From: Hemileia vastatrix
Taxonomy: Eukaryota; Basidiomycota; Pucciniomycetes; Pucciniales; Zaghouaniaceae
Assembly: GCA_030280995.1 (NCBI GenBank)
Contig: JASXTE010000010.1
Location: 27,520,823 to 27,584,822, forward strand
Direction of reading: 5' to 3'
Length of the DNA stretch: 64,000 nt
Numbering within the stretch: the stretch's first letter is position 1; each line of letters begins with the position of its first letter. Shown piece by piece: positions 24,121-36,780 of this stretch. The translations under genes and the position numbers were made by a program. The notes under the pieces were generated by a model, which was given only the letters and a program-made list of their open reading frames with translations, was not told the DNA's origin and did not search any database.

Positions 24121-27100
24121 GGGGTGTTAGAAACATTGATGGCTGGTTCCCAGGATGTTTTTTCTGAGTCATCAAGGAAGCCTTATCATTCCAGGAGGTA
24201 TTAAAGTTTCCCCTTTCACATTCTTGAATCAAGGATATGGCTTACATCCCACTCTAGATGGTCTTCTACTTCAACTGGTTCCGGAGGAGGTTTGTTCTTG
24301 CCCAGGTATGTTTCTCGAGCCAGTTCCAGGAGAGATACGTGAAAAAAAGGGTGAAAAGCCTGCCATTTAGGAGGCAGCTTGAGTCAAAATGCAGTTTTAG
24401 AGACTTCAGAGTTAATTTCAAATGGCCCCAAGCGTTTTTCAGCCAATTTCTTTGATGGTCAAGTCGTTCGAATGTTTCATGTGTCGAGCCATACTTTGTC
24501 GCCTGGTTTAAAAGAAGGAGCAGTTTGTTGATGTTTGTCAGCCTGTTCCTTGTACCTTCGAACCGCTAATTCCCAATTTGATTTAAGTTCCTCTTGGAGT
24601 CGTGATATGGTTCGAAGATAATGTTCTGCAGGATGACTAGTTCCTACATGGATTGAGTTGAATCGAGGATGTCTTCCATAAACAGTTTTGAAAGGAGATT
24701 TTTGTGTCAAAGAATGAGTTGAGTTATTATAAGCAAATTTGGCCAATGGTAACCATGTAGTCCAATCGTCTTTTTGGTAACTAACATACTTTTGAAGATA
24801 TTGTTTGAGGATTTGGTTGACCCTTTCCGTTTGCCCATCAGTTTCAGGGTGATAATCTGTGGAGAGGTTCCTTGTGATATTGAATTGTTGACACAGTTGA
24901 GTCCAGAATGTGGATACAAACAATGAGCCTTTATCTAAAATAATATCATTAGGTAAGCCATGTTTGGAAAATACATATTCTAGAAACAATTTTGACAAAT
25001 CTTCTGCAGTAGCAGTAGTAGTGGTTTTAATAAAAATAGAAATTTTTGAAAATCTATCTACTATTAATAATATAGCATCAAAATTATTAGAAAGAGGAAG
25101 TTGAGAAATAAAATCCATCGATAAAGATTCCCAAGGTTTAGAGGGAATAGGAAGTGGTTGAAGAAACGCATACTTCCGTTGACAGGGGGCCTTATTCCTA
25201 TTACATTCGTAACAAGCTTTTATATAGGCCTTGATTTCCCTGGTCATACCTGGCCAGAAGACATTCCTCGCTATTAACTGGTAGGTTTTATCAACCCCAA
25301 AATGACCAGCTAATGGAGAATCATGTCAACTATTGAAAATCCATAATTTTATTTCATTGTTGTTGGGTATGACTACTCTACCCTTGAAAACCTGATTCAA
25401 AACTAAATCTTTTGGCCCCTTGCTTCGAGAGTATTTTGTCTTTTAACCCTAAACAATAATTGTCCTTTGACTGAGCTTCAAGGATGTTGGATAGTGGATT
25501 TTGAAAAGATTGAATTGTCACCGAATTAAGTTGATGAGTTGTTAACATTGATTCGTTGAAAATTGATTTCACATTTGCTGGGTTCTTGTCAGCAAATGTG
25601 TCCCCCCGCTGTGGGTAAACGTCCTCCCAACGTGAAAAGATATCTGAGACAATGCAGTTCTTACTTGGGTGATAGGAAATAGAAAAAGGAAATTCAGACA
25701 GAAATTCAGCCCACCTGGCTTGAAGCCTGTTTAACACTTTGGAAGACATAAAGTATTTCAAAGCATTATGGTCTGTTAAAATTTGAAAAGGACTATCTAA
25801 GCTGAGAAGAAAAGAGCGCCATTTTTTAAGACAATGAATAATAGCTAAAAGCTCTTTGTCATGAATTTCATAATTTAATTCTGCTGCAATGAGTTTGCGT
25901 GACTCAAAAGCAACAGGATGAAACAATTTTGTTTCAGGATTTAATTGAGAAATGGCCCCTGCAATAGCATAATCGCTCACATCTGTCTCAACTATTGTCG
26001 AAGCAGAAGGATCAAAGTGTTGAAGAATTGGAGCTGTGGTGAATGCCGTCTTCAATGCTTCGAATTCCTTCCGTGCTGTGGAAGTAAAAACAAAAGGAAT
26101 ATCTTTTCTAAGAAGAGAGGTAAGATTGGAAATAGTTTTAGAGTAATCTTTAATAAATCTTCTATAGAAATTTGCAAAACCCAAAAATCCCTGGAGGGAT
26201 TTAACGGATTTGGGCTCAGGCCATTCCAGGACTTTTTGGACTTTTTTGTCGTCCATGACTAAACCATCAGTGGATAACGTAAAACCCAAAAAATCAATAG
26301 ATATTAGGTGGAATTTGCATTTATTATGCTTGGCATAGAAACCGTGATCTTGAAGTTGATTTAGAACCTGTTGAACATGATGAATATGTTCATCTAGTGT
26401 CTTTGAGAAAATTAAAATATCATCTAAATAGACGACAACATCTTGAAAGATGTCATTGACAAAAGTTTGAAAAGTTGATGGTGCGTTACACAATCCAAAA
26501 GGCATAACTAAATATTCAAAACTACCAAATCTAGTGCGCATTGCAGTCAGTGGTTCATGACCTTCCGCAATGCAAATAAGATTGTAAGCGCCTCTAAGAT
26601 CAATTTTATAAAAAAATTAGCACCATTAAAGAGGGTAAGAAGCAATGACATAGGAGGAACTGGATATGCATTCTTCTTAGTGACTGTGTTGAGCTTTCTA
26701 TAGTCAACACACAACCTAAGACTTCCATCCTTCTTTTTTACAAAGAGAACAGGGAAGCCGGTTGGAGATTTACTGGCTTTGATGAAACCTTTGGCTACAT
26801 TCTCTGCAATGTAGTCTCGAAGAACTTGAGATTTCTCCTTTGACAAAGAATAGACAGGACCTGCCAGAGGTACTGGACCTATTAACTCTATCTGATGGTC
26901 GTAGGGTCGATGAGGTGGTAACTTATTGGCCTTGCGGATTGAAAAAACATCAAGGAAATCATGATAGATTTCTGGTAGAGTTGATTTAATGGCTTCAACT
27001 TCAATTTGGTTGTTCTCATCATCTTTGAGAGAATCTGTTGAAGGAAGACCAGCATTGAGAGAGCATAATTCAATTACTTCAATGAAATTTAAATCCTCTT

Positions 27101-27677
27101 TGAGTGAAGTCATCAAGCTAGAAGGGTTAGCCAATTTCTCATTTAAAGAAAGATCAGATGCTTGCAAGTCATCTGGCAGAGATTTGTCCTCTAGCAGGAC
27201 GTTGTCAGGGGGGTTGTTTAACTCCCTATTGACCTGCATTGAAGAATCAGAAATATACTTAGTACGTGGGGTGATCAATCCCTGTTCCCAATCAATTTCA
27301 GGATTCCAATGCGTTAAAAAGTCATGGCCAAGAATGGTATTGTCCATCCTTGGGGCGTCCAAGACTGATAATTCCCACTCAAAGGGGGGAAAGTTTGGAA
27401 AGTTGAAAACCCATAAAACTTTCTTACTGACCCAATATTTGTGCTCCTCTGATTTGACCAAATAAATTGGAGTTTGATCGATATCTGTAAATGTCAGCTG
27501 TAACTTCTTAGCAAAAGATAAACTGACAAAAGAAATTGAAGCTCCAGAGTCTATAAGACAACTGAAGGGGATATCCTCCTTAAAAAGAATGAATCTCAAG
27601 CGATTTAAGGCAACTCCAGTCCTTAAGGCATGGAGGTTCTGTTCACTGGGAGAAATAAGATAGTTTGCTTTGCACAC
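24121..27677 (-). pseudogene. Ty3-II pol (protease, reverse transcriptase, RNase H, integrase, C-terminal region)
   Basis: From 27677: an aspartic protease motif DSGASISFVS, then reverse transcriptase with FVKKKDGSLR and YLDDILIFS, RNase H with TDVSDYAIAG and TDHNALKYF, and integrase with C-YEC-N-K zinc residues, MDFISQLPLS and DYHPETDGQTERVNQ. The order is Ty3-type. There is a one-base frameshift near 26600 in an A/T-run, a break near 25300 and several TGA stops in the C-terminal region near 24300-24480. Three of those fall where CGA or TGG is expected, again C-to-T changes. The sequence resembles Tf2-like chromovirus polyproteins. Confidence 0.88.
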
Positions 27678-27699
27678 AAGTAAACTATCTACTAGTTTT

Positions 27700-28780
27700 T
27701 TGACTTTGAACTAGTACCTTCTCTTTCCTTCAATTTCACACAATCTTCCAGCTTGTGCTTACCCCCACAACACATACATAACCCATTATCTGCTCGCCTC
27801 TTCCACTAAGCTTCTTTAAGTTCCCCTTTAGGATCCAGTACTTTACTGATATTGCCTGGGGTTGAGCTTTTTGGTCGAGGTTTGTCCTTTCCCTTATCGG
27901 GTTTGGATTGAGTCAAGGAGGATTGAGTTGTTTGTGGGTGTGAAGAAGGTCCCGATTTAAAAGTTAGGCCTTGAGATTTGTTGGCGTATTGACGATGTTG
28001 AAGTCGTCCTTGGTAAACACCGTCAAGTTCAAGGGTTTTATCCATTAAATCCGTTAAAGTAGTCATCTTCTGACCGTGAAGATTTAACTGATCCAGAATC
28101 CTTGAAGGAAGTCCTTTTCTGAAATGATACTTAAGGGTAGCATCATTCCAACCTACTAGAGTTTGAAGCGCTCTGAAGTTCGAGATATATTCAGAGGCTT
28201 TCACATTATCACTCATGCGAAGAAAATCAAGTTCAATTTCTGCATTTTCAGTTTCATTAGGGTCCTCAAACAACGTAAAAAGTTGGTCTTCTAAGTTTTC
28301 CCAATTATTGATAAGTAGGTGGGTTTCTGTCGAAGAAAGCATGAGCAGATAAGGTTTGAACCATCTTGCTGCTTTCCCAGCTAGGAATGAAGAAGCGTAA
28401 ACAACCTTCGATCAGTCGTTATTGAAGGTTCAAGGGTCATTATGGAACAGGAGTTTGCAGGTTTGCAAGAAGGGCCTCAATCTGTCTGGATGTTCTCCAT
28501 CGAATTTATCAGGAGATTTCATAGAAGAAGTTTTGAATTTAGATCCCTCTGAAGACTTTGAATTTAAAAGAGTCTTCATGAAAAGTCTCATGAAATCTTC
28601 CAGAGAATTAGATGGTCCAGGTTCTGAAGGTTGACCAGAAGGGTGATTAGCAGGGGTGGATGGTGCCTTGTGCATTGTATCCTCTCCTTCTTCATTATCA
28701 CTAGAATCATCAAAATCTTGTGCGATGTCTTCTACAGATTGGACTGAATGTTGCCGTTCCCTAAGGTCGAGTGGCTCCAA
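27700..28780 (-). pseudogene. Ty3-II gag
   Basis: Frame pieces 28780-28430 and 28342-27806 belong to one gag reading frame interrupted by two nearby TGA codons and a TAG near 27804. The central part has the usual Ty3 gag helices (AARWFKPYL, FRALQTLVGW) and a zinc knuckle C-M-C-C-G-G-K-H-K-L-E-D-C at about 27760 (CX2CX3HX4C). The leader from the 5' LTR is only 176 bp. Confidence 0.82.
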
Positions 28781-28956
28781 GGAGTGAGTGCAGGAAACAG
28801 GCCAAGTGGCTGTTGGCCTGCCCCTGGTGCGAGCTCTAGTAGTAGCGCCCGTAGGAGGAGTGCGTTGAACAGGTGCCTTTTTAAGAATTTAGAGAAAACA
28901 CCTGAAAAGGGACGTAGTAGTGCAAAGAATGAGAACTACGGAGAATTAAATTATAC

Positions 28957-29763
28957 TGTCACCGGACGACCTACACACAAGGTCGAGGATGTTCATGTAA
29001 GTGAGATGAGGAGTTTAGATACTTCTTCAAAGCACAGAGGGATGGTTTGAGGAAGTGATTTGAAGATGACTCGAAGGAAGAACTACTGCTTCAAGATATG
29101 TTCAAGAAGAATTCCAATATAGTTTAGAGGTAATATTAAAATTCTTAAGATCTCACGAAAGATTGGAAACTCATCAATCAAAGATTTAGGATTTAGAAAT
29201 GATTATTGAGAAAATAGAGAAAGGTACAATAATAATTATTTAACTTAAAAGCTTTTACCACTATTAACAATAAATACATTTTATAATTTAATTCTCAAGA
29301 ATATCAAACCAAAAACCCAACCCCTTTTATATCCTTTACTCCTCCTCGAATTGACCTCATACCCATCCACTATTACGCACACCACAGACCATTAAAAAAT
29401 ACATCCATTACACCTGGACCCTCCTCACTAACATCCGTTAACCCTTTAATCCTCCACTATCCATTCCATCCATGCTCACTACCCCTTTTAATAATTCACA
29501 GACATTTAATAAACATTTTAGTGCACCATTACATTGACTATTGCGCTGTGCATCGCTTATTGAAGAAAAGACTGAGACACACTATTGAGATATTGACTAA
29601 TTTAGATTTAGAGTTTAGAATAGAGCGGTTGAATAGCAAGTACACAAAGGAAAGTTGCAGTTGCTATGGAGAATTGCTTTCTGCGCTTCAAGTATGGATT
29701 TAGACCTCTGTATTATTGATTTAATGAGCTGCTTTTGCCTCAAGTGTCACGTGGCGCGTGACA
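28957..29763 (-). repeat. 5' LTR of Ty3-II
   Basis: 807 bp, the same ends as the left copy. It lies upstream of gag. No canonical TGG-type primer-binding site follows it, so the priming mode is unclear. Confidence 0.9.
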
Positions 29764-30154
29764 GTATTCAAAGTATCAGGTGTTAAAATGGGTTGGTGGG
29801 TTTGCTATGATGATAAAAATTATTATGGTGGTTAGAAATGATATAAAATTAGAGAATAATTCAATAGCATACCTCTTCTGAGAGGGGGATTCTTTGTTGT
29901 GAAGTGCTGGCAATTGGATGTGAACTCAAAGTTACTTCAGGATGGGATGTTGAAGGAAGAGAGGATGGAATGTTTGAAATTGTTGGTGATTGTCTTTCTT
30001 GATTTTTTTTAAAGAGTAAAATTTTTTGTTGATGTTTATAAAATGTTGTAGAAGACATTGAAACACCTCTTTCAATTTCACCATTAGGATTAGTAAATGT
30101 CTTTTTATCACATCCAAGTTCAGAGCAAATGCAAATCTTGTACTTAGTTGGCAT
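29764..30154 (-). pseudogene. Transposase A2, exon 1 and start of exon 2
   Basis: Exon 1 (30154-29873) starts MPTKYKICICSELGC and ends at a GTATGC donor in phase 0; it matches the Cys-rich N-terminal exon of A1 (CQCQDLGC, then a KHQ motif), which also ends in phase 0. Exon 2 begins at 29804 after a CATAG acceptor and is open to 29764, where the Ty3-II LTR starts. It resumes at 21336 in the same frame. This links the two separated parts of one transposase gene. Confidence 0.85.
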
Positions 30155-30958
30155 TTTTAAATGGCTTATAAAAATATAATACTTAGGATGGTGGTGATAG
30201 AGGAACAAGGGGGAAATGAAATTTGATGTATTCCATGCCAAAATATGTATCATAACTGATTATTCAATTTGAATAATATACTAAATTGAATTAAAAAAAT
30301 TTTCAAGTTTCATAGGTTTAATATTAAAGGTGTAGGAGCATGAAATTGCATGAACTGCAAGGTAGAAGATACAGATACAAGTAAAAAATTCTGTACCATA
30401 ATCAATCAGGGATATTGAACATACATGTATAAGAAATGGTTGACAAGATACTAAAATTTTTCCATTTAAAAATTAGAGTACTTTTTGTTGTACTGCATGA
30501 TTCTCTGAGTATTTTGGTCAATGAAAAAAGGAATTATAATTTAAAATTTAAAGACTGTAATTTATATTGTTAGGAAAATGAAAAAGGAAAATTTTGTTTA
30601 AAAATCATATTTGTATATTCAGCTTAACCATAGATAATGAACCATATAATTTATTTCTAAAATCACGTTTATGGAGTGAATAGAATTTAAATGAAAGAAG
30701 TTATGAATTTAAAATGATATTTAAGCAATGACATGTCGAAACTTAAAAATTATACCATTCAAAGGTAATCTTTCAGGTGCAATTATGAAAAATGATATTC
30801 AGTGTTTTTTTTTAATTTTTTCATCATTCAAGGAATTCTTGTGAATGGATAAAATTAAAAATTGCAAAATTCATTAATACAGTGAAATAATTTTTCTTGT
30901 TGCTATTGAATGTACACATATTTTAAAATAAATAAGGTTATAAATAATAGAATAAATA
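30155..30958. other. AT-rich gap between A2 and B3
   Basis: About 0.8 kb with no supported gene. It should hold the A2 promoter and the B3 3' end. No clear motif is seen. Confidence 0.5.
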
Positions 30959-32057
30959 TTATAATAAATGTAAAAGAGAGGGTATTTTAAAGGATTGATT
31001 CCTGCATAGCAATAAAAACTGTGATGTAGTTAATGAATCAGTATTATAGCAACACAGTGGAAGATTACTTGGACAAGATGATGTTTCCGACATAATGGAT
31101 GATTCTTTTCTAAGTGAAACAACATGTTTATACAAAGATTTACATTTTCTGGTTCCTCTTAACTTATTCAAAGTAATCTGATCAATCTGGGAATAAAAAT
31201 TGGAAAGTTCATCTGATCGTCATTTCAATTTTCTCTTCCAAATATTTCCTTCCTCATCTTGCTCAGTGTCAGAGTGATAATTTGGGTTATAAAATAAGAA
31301 GAGATATTCTTGATCCAGTACAGATATCGCAGTATGGAGCCGAGATTTTTGTAACTGAAGTAGAGTTTCAATGAAAGTTCCTCTAGAAAAAAAAAACTTG
31401 ACTCACTTTTCTTCTAGTTTCCTTATTTTTTTTCCAGGACAGAAAATTGGAGGTGATCTGGACTGTCCCTGTTGGGTGCGGAGCCATTGTTCTATTATGA
31501 GTGGCAAAAAATCCTCTTGGTACTCATTATGATCAAAGACATAATATCGAAATGCCTGGTTTTTGAAGGCATAGCAATAGTGCTTTGTCAGATGAGAGAT
31601 AACCAATTGATTCCATTCTGTGTCATCATTTATAGAAAAGCATAGTCGAGGTATTCCAACTGCTTTAGCATCATTATGACAAATATGATGAAAAACAAGT
31701 GGAATTGTTTTTTGCTGCCCAGAGGGAAATAACTGCAGTTCCTCCATGGTTTCAGTTGCTTTGGACATTGTTGGAAGGGAAGTAGAAGGTAAAGGATTGA
31801 CAAGAGAAGAGATTTCAGAAACAGTTGGAGAAGATGGATAAGTATCTTCTTTCTTGCATTTCCCAAGGATAAGCTTTATAAAATCAATTATAGAAGCTGT
31901 TGAAGTAGCCTTGGAGTTGGGAACACCTATTCCAGCAAGAATTTTATTGAATTCCCTAGAGCTTTTGAAACCTGTTGCTTGTATTAAAGTAGAATCTTAA
32001 ATTTTACATTAGTGAAAAAATTATAGCCTATCAAATAGGAAACTTACATGAAGACAT
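30959..32057 (-). pseudogene. Family B protein, copy B3 (one in-frame stop)
   Basis: Three exons join in frame: 32057-32048, 31995-31407 and 31382-30959. The core matches B2: G-F-x(4)-F-N-K-I-L near the N-terminus, RLCFSIND-TEWNQLV-SHLTKH, and IIEQWLRTQ. A TGA at 31220-31222 replaces the tryptophan of the conserved W-R-S-D-E-L block (GWRNPEL in B1), consistent with a single TGG to TGA transition; otherwise the frame is open. It lies between A2 and C2 on the same strand. The function is unknown. Confidence 0.75.
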
Positions 32058-32472
32058 TGTTTGTGGTAATTAAAAATATGTACAAATCAGGGGAAATGGG
32101 GGAAAAGAGGGGATAAGTACACCTTATATATCAAATTTTAACATTTTCCCCTTGTTAATAACTTTGAAAGGGCCTAATAATTTTTTTTTCCTTTGTGTAC
32201 TTGTGAACCTAAAAACATTTTTTAATCAAACTAAGAAAATCAAACATTTTATTAAAATTACATGTAATTACAAGATGATTTTGAAGATATTTTGCCCATC
32301 TAGATGCTGCTCTCAGGAACAGCCAAGCTAAAAGTATTTCAAATTCAGTCTCAAAGAATCACAGTTGAAAATGAAAATAGCTTACTCAGCCAAGTACAGT
32401 TTTTTTGATTGAATCTAAAATTTTAAATTATTGAGTAATAATATTGATAAAGATTCTTGGAAAATTACCCAC
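32058..32472. other. Spacer between B3 and C2
   Basis: About 0.4 kb, AT-rich, with no supported gene. Confidence 0.5.
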
Positions 32473-34662
32473 TCATGTAATGTTTTCTTCTATTGTAGAG
32501 GCAACAATATATCTGTAAACATGGACCTCTTTAGTTTGACCTATCCTGAAAACTCTGTCAATGGCTTGTTTCTCCATCAAAGGGTTCCAGTAAGGTTCCT
32601 AAAAATAAGAGTTAGATTAATCATAATTTGAGAAATTGAAATATTACAATTAAGAAAACATGTGATGCCATTGTCAGATTAAGACCTTCTCCTCCAGCCT
32701 TCAAAGACACCAAAAGAACACCGGAATCAATGGTAGAGAATGACTTGAGGACGATTTCCCGTGCACTCATGTCAAGTGAACCATCAAATTTGAGATTTCG
32801 GATATTGTACTCAGAAAGAGCAAATGAAATTCTATTATTTTGAAGGTTAGTTTCAATATTTTTTCATTGAAAGAAAAACTTACAATTTGAGTGTGTCAGT
32901 CCACTCAGAGAAAATGACACATTTCATTTCTTTTTTCAATAGAGTATAATTTGAGAAGGAAGTTGACCAGGTGGACAAATTTTGGACTCTCCTTCCAGTC
33001 CATTTCTTCCACCACAGATATTTCTGAATTGTGTGGGAACTGAGGGTGATTGCAGAAACGTTGCAATGCTGATAGAGCCACTAATCCAGAAGGATCTTTA
33101 GCATGTAAGATGTTTTCATCCATGTTGAGCTGCTTGAATAAGATATTATGCCACATGATGTACATTTCTGAAAGTTGACCCGTCAAATTGATAATGAAGT
33201 TTTGATATTTCACTCTATTTATGAAGTTAACATCCCCCTGATCCAGACATATAGAATTCTTTGTCCTTTGAATCATTATGTCCCCTAAGACAATTTGAAT
33301 AATCTTTTTGACATCGGTAAATTGGCCTTTCTTTGCTGGAGTTCCAACATATTTATTCCATCCTTCAGAGGTTGATAGTGGATCAAGAGGTAAAAATTGA
33401 AAGATGGTAAATAAATCTTGGACTTTGTTCTGGATGGGAGTTCCAGTTAGACTAAGACAGTGAGATGTCTTTGGTGCAGTAACAGATATGGAGGACTTTG
33501 AAGATGGATCACGTATCTGACTATAGGAAAATGAATCAAATTTATTAAATCAATAGTGATTAAAAACTTACTGTGCTTCATCCAGAATCACACGAAACCA
33601 TCTAACATGGAACAAACCTTCCTTTTCTAAACTTCCTAACTCATTTATCATAATATGATATGATGTTAAGTTAATGTCAGCCTCATAAAATCTTATGAAA
33701 TTTTCACTTCTGCCCTTTCTATGATGAATAATCACTTTAATCATCAAATCAGGATCAGTATGCCATAAAATTTTGTGTTCCCATTGTTTCAATAAAGTTG
33801 AGGGTACCACTATGAGTGTTGCCTTCACCTTCTTTGTGCTTGATGAAGGGCTTTGAAGACATGAAAATTCAGCAGCTTCATTTAAAGTACTAACAATCAG
33901 AGCAATTGTTGACACTGTCTTCCCAAGGCCCATGTCATCTGTTAATAGAATTGATTTCAGTAGTGTGTTGGTAACTCTTCCACTCAATTCATTTTTTCAA
34001 GTTGAATCTCCACAGCACCTCCATAAATATGTTTCATTACGCCTTTCCTGAAGTAGCATAAATGCAAGAGCCTGGCTTTGATGGGGTAAAAGGTGTGTTT
34101 TCAAATGTTGGGGTTGAGCCATAGAAGCTGGGTGACTGAATTTGATGGAGAGGAGTTCCTGTATGTGAATGAGTGAACCGTCAAGCTGAGTTGAAAACGG
34201 ATATTGAACTTCACAGCCCAAGTGAAGAGAGGATGTATAGTTAGTTGGTTCAGAAATATCCTCTTTGATAGGAAGAAGGAAGGTGTAGAGGGAATAAATA
34301 TGTGCTGGTAAACAGAAAAGTAATATATTGATTGTTGGAGGAAGGGTGAGATCTAGGTGAGGAACAAGAAGAGTCTCAATGAGTAGAAGAGGTGTTTCTT
34401 GACCAGGCGTCCAACCACCAACTGGAGCTATAGTTGTTGAGGAGGATGGTTTTCCAAGAAGAGTGTAGAGCACCTTTGCATGTGTAGAGATAAGATTTCC
34501 CACACAAAACTTTGGCTTCTGTGAAAATATTTTGATAATATTTTCAGTTTTAGATAAATAAATAGAAACATGCTGTTCCTGAACTGAAGCTGTATTGTGA
34601 CTAGTTGTGGTGTAGGACCTCAAGATGCCAATACAAATGGGTTTGATAGTAGAAACATCCAT
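32473..34662 (-). pseudogene. SNF2-family helicase-like protein, copy C2 (decayed)
   Basis: It starts MDVSTIKPICIG at 34662. Motifs in order: TDDMGLGKT, a DEAH box completed across an intron at exactly the same place and phase as in C1 (donor GTAAGT near 33570), LTGTPIQN, CVIFSEWTD, SLKAGGEGLNL and AIDRVFRIGQ. It has a canonical C-terminal half and again no RING or HIRAN. There are two lesions: a TGA at 33997-33999 before motif I (probably TGG to TGA) and a one-base frameshift in an A-run near 32940. At least five exons are indicated. Confidence 0.85.
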
Positions 34663-36072
34663 GATGGTAAAGAAATAAAAGATGGGACAATTTTTTGAGG
34701 AAGCAGAGCGCTTTATATAGGACTTGATATTTTGGGAACAAATGGAATTTTTTTTTTGGAAGTGTTTTAATTTAATGCAGAAGTATAAAGGGCTAAATTA
34801 ATAATGTAAATCCTTCAATTATATATAAATACTACATGTACTACATAATAAATATTCATTTTTAAATAGTAAAAACTTTCAAGGAACTTTATTTTTAATT
34901 TTTTGGAGGTGCATTTAATAAATTAAATTCATATTTTGTAAAAAAAGGTCAACAAATATAGTTTGAGAGATCAATAATTAAATAATACTGATTTGCCTAC
35001 ATTTACTTTAGCTTACAGCTGCTTAAATAAATCTACATTTACTTTAGCTTACAGCTGCTTAAATAAATTAATAATGATTATATTTTTTCATATTTCACTT
35101 GAATAATCATCTTGCAACATTCTAAGAACCTGTTTCCTAGAAATGGTTTTAGATTTGAAGGCTAGATGTGTTCAGTGTATAGAATAATATCACAATATAT
35201 TTTAGTACATTTGATTAAATTTTACCTTATGAAATACCTTATTAAAATTCAAAAAAAGCTTTTAATTTCCAAATGAAATTTTAAGGAATTTATATGTACC
35301 TTGATATTGGGAATCTTGAAAATTGTTATCTTCAACACCAAAAAATTATACAAAAAATTTGACATAAACAATTTAATTTTATAAAAGCCAAAAAAAAAAT
35401 TTATTATTTTATATTTTAAGAACAGTATATTTTTAATTTTACCTTCATTACCTCTGACTTACCCCTTTGAATCACTTATTTTAAACCTTTGAAGCCCCCC
35501 TTTAGCCCCTCTGTCACCCCCAGTGGGGCCCCCCTGGGGCCAACTGGGGGTGGAAAAGGGGCTTAAAAAGTGCCAGGAAAGGCTGCGCAAAGGTGTTTCT
35601 CTCTAGTAAGATTCTGTTAAACCCCTCATAAAAACCTTTCTCAATTCCATAAACTTAAAATCCATAACCTTATATAAATATTATGTTTAATCTCTGCTTA
35701 CTTTTTTTCTCTCTCTCCATGTTGCCAGTCACGAATTTATATATATGTTATTTCCCATCAAATATGTAGTAAAATTTAGTTGAAAAAAATAAATTTTTTG
35801 TTGATTTAGTCCTATGAAACTCCCCAATTACTCACTTTTTACATTGAAAAAAGAATTACCTATATACTTATTCCAAAGTCATCACCTGTCCCAGTTCCCT
35901 TATTCATGGTTTGATGGACCATAATGTTTAAATTATGGTGCATTGAACCTTTTTTTAAACTCACATTCTCTGATCCCATGAAAAAAAATCCCAAAATTAT
36001 TTTTATTTTCATGGGACCACAGTATTTTAACTCACGTATTTTTGCTATATTAATCGAAAATTCAATTTCTTA
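34663..36072. other. AT-rich region between C2 and palindrome array 2
   Basis: No gene is seen. It holds the C2 promoter, a 35-bp tandem duplication near 34998-35068 (ACATTTACTTTAGCTTACAG units) and a GC-rich inverted repeat at 35504-35563. Confidence 0.55.
35504..35563. repeat. GC-rich inverted repeat
   Basis: Arms of about 21 bp (AGCCCCT...CACCCCCAGT and its near reverse complement ACTGGGGGTG...AGGGGCT) flank an 18-bp GC-rich loop. The block is a sharp GC island in otherwise very AT-rich DNA and lies about 0.5 kb left of palindrome array 2. Confidence 0.8.
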
Positions 36073-36780
36073 TGGCTCATTTTTGAGCCAGGATTGGTGC
36101 CTGCTACTTAGTCACGTGCAGAAAAGTATTGCTGCAACACTTTGATGCATGTGAACAGCAGCTAGCCACCAAAGGCTGGGTCAAATGAACCATATCTGTT
36201 TTATGATATGGTCCATTTGACCTGGCCACCTAAACCATTACTTGTCATGTGCAGCAAAGTATCGCAGCAATACTTTGCCTCATGTGATTTTTTTTTCCTC
36301 GCCTTGGCTTGGTCAGATAGACCATAACTTAATGTTATGGTCTATCTGACCATAGCCAGGGAGAAGGCGCTGTCACTTGCAGCGAACTGTTGCTTCAACT
36401 CTTTGCTGCACGTGACCAGCCTTCTCCTATGCCCCCTTGGGCAGATGGACCATAGTATCAAAGTACTATGGTCTATCTGACCCAGGGTGTGGCCGGAGAG
36501 GGCTGGTCACGTGCAGCGACAGTTCGCTGCACGTGAAAGCGCCTTCTCCTTGGCTATGGTCTATCTGACCAAGCCAAGGCAAGGAAAAAAAAAGGTCACG
36601 TGCAGCAAAGTATTGCTGCGATACTTTGCTGCACGTTACCTAGAGGTGAGACGTGAAAAAAAAGGGAAATAGCTAGATGGACCAGATATTCTGGTTTATC
36701 TAGCTATAGTGTGAGAAAAAGAAATGACCATATGAAAAAAAGTATCAGTGATACCTTTTTTCATATGGCTAAAAAATGAA
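36073..36780. repeat. Nested palindrome array 2 (palindrome of palindromes)
   Basis: At least ten hairpin-forming palindromes occur in 0.7 kb. Two motif types alternate: GGTCAGATAGACCATA (for example 36311-36351, with 18-bp perfect arms around TTAAT, and 36441-36482) and TCACGTGCAGCGA/CAAAGTAT (for example 36507-36536, with 13-bp perfect arms, and 36598-36637). The whole block 36241-36640 is itself an inverted repeat centred near 36441-36482: 36301-36326 and 36555-36580 are a perfect 26-bp inverted pair, and the flanking hairpins mirror each other. It carries no ORF and ends about 430 bp upstream of the D2 start. The sequence differs from array 1, but the architecture and the position next to D are the same. 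Confidence 0.9.

Larger units (their letters stand above)
21337..29763 (-). mobile_element. Ty3-II LTR retrotransposon (8.4 kb) inserted in transposase A2
   Basis: Two 807-bp direct LTRs (21337-22143 and 28957-29763), both TGTCAC...GTGACA, bound an internal region with gag, protease, reverse transcriptase, RNase H and integrase on the minus strand. GTATT occurs at 21332-21336 and 29764-29768, a 5-bp target duplication. The LTRs differ at about 37 sites by eye (about 95% identity), so it is an older insertion than the one at 52509-61267. After removing it with one GTATT, exon 2 of A2 reads through in frame. Confidence 0.92.
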
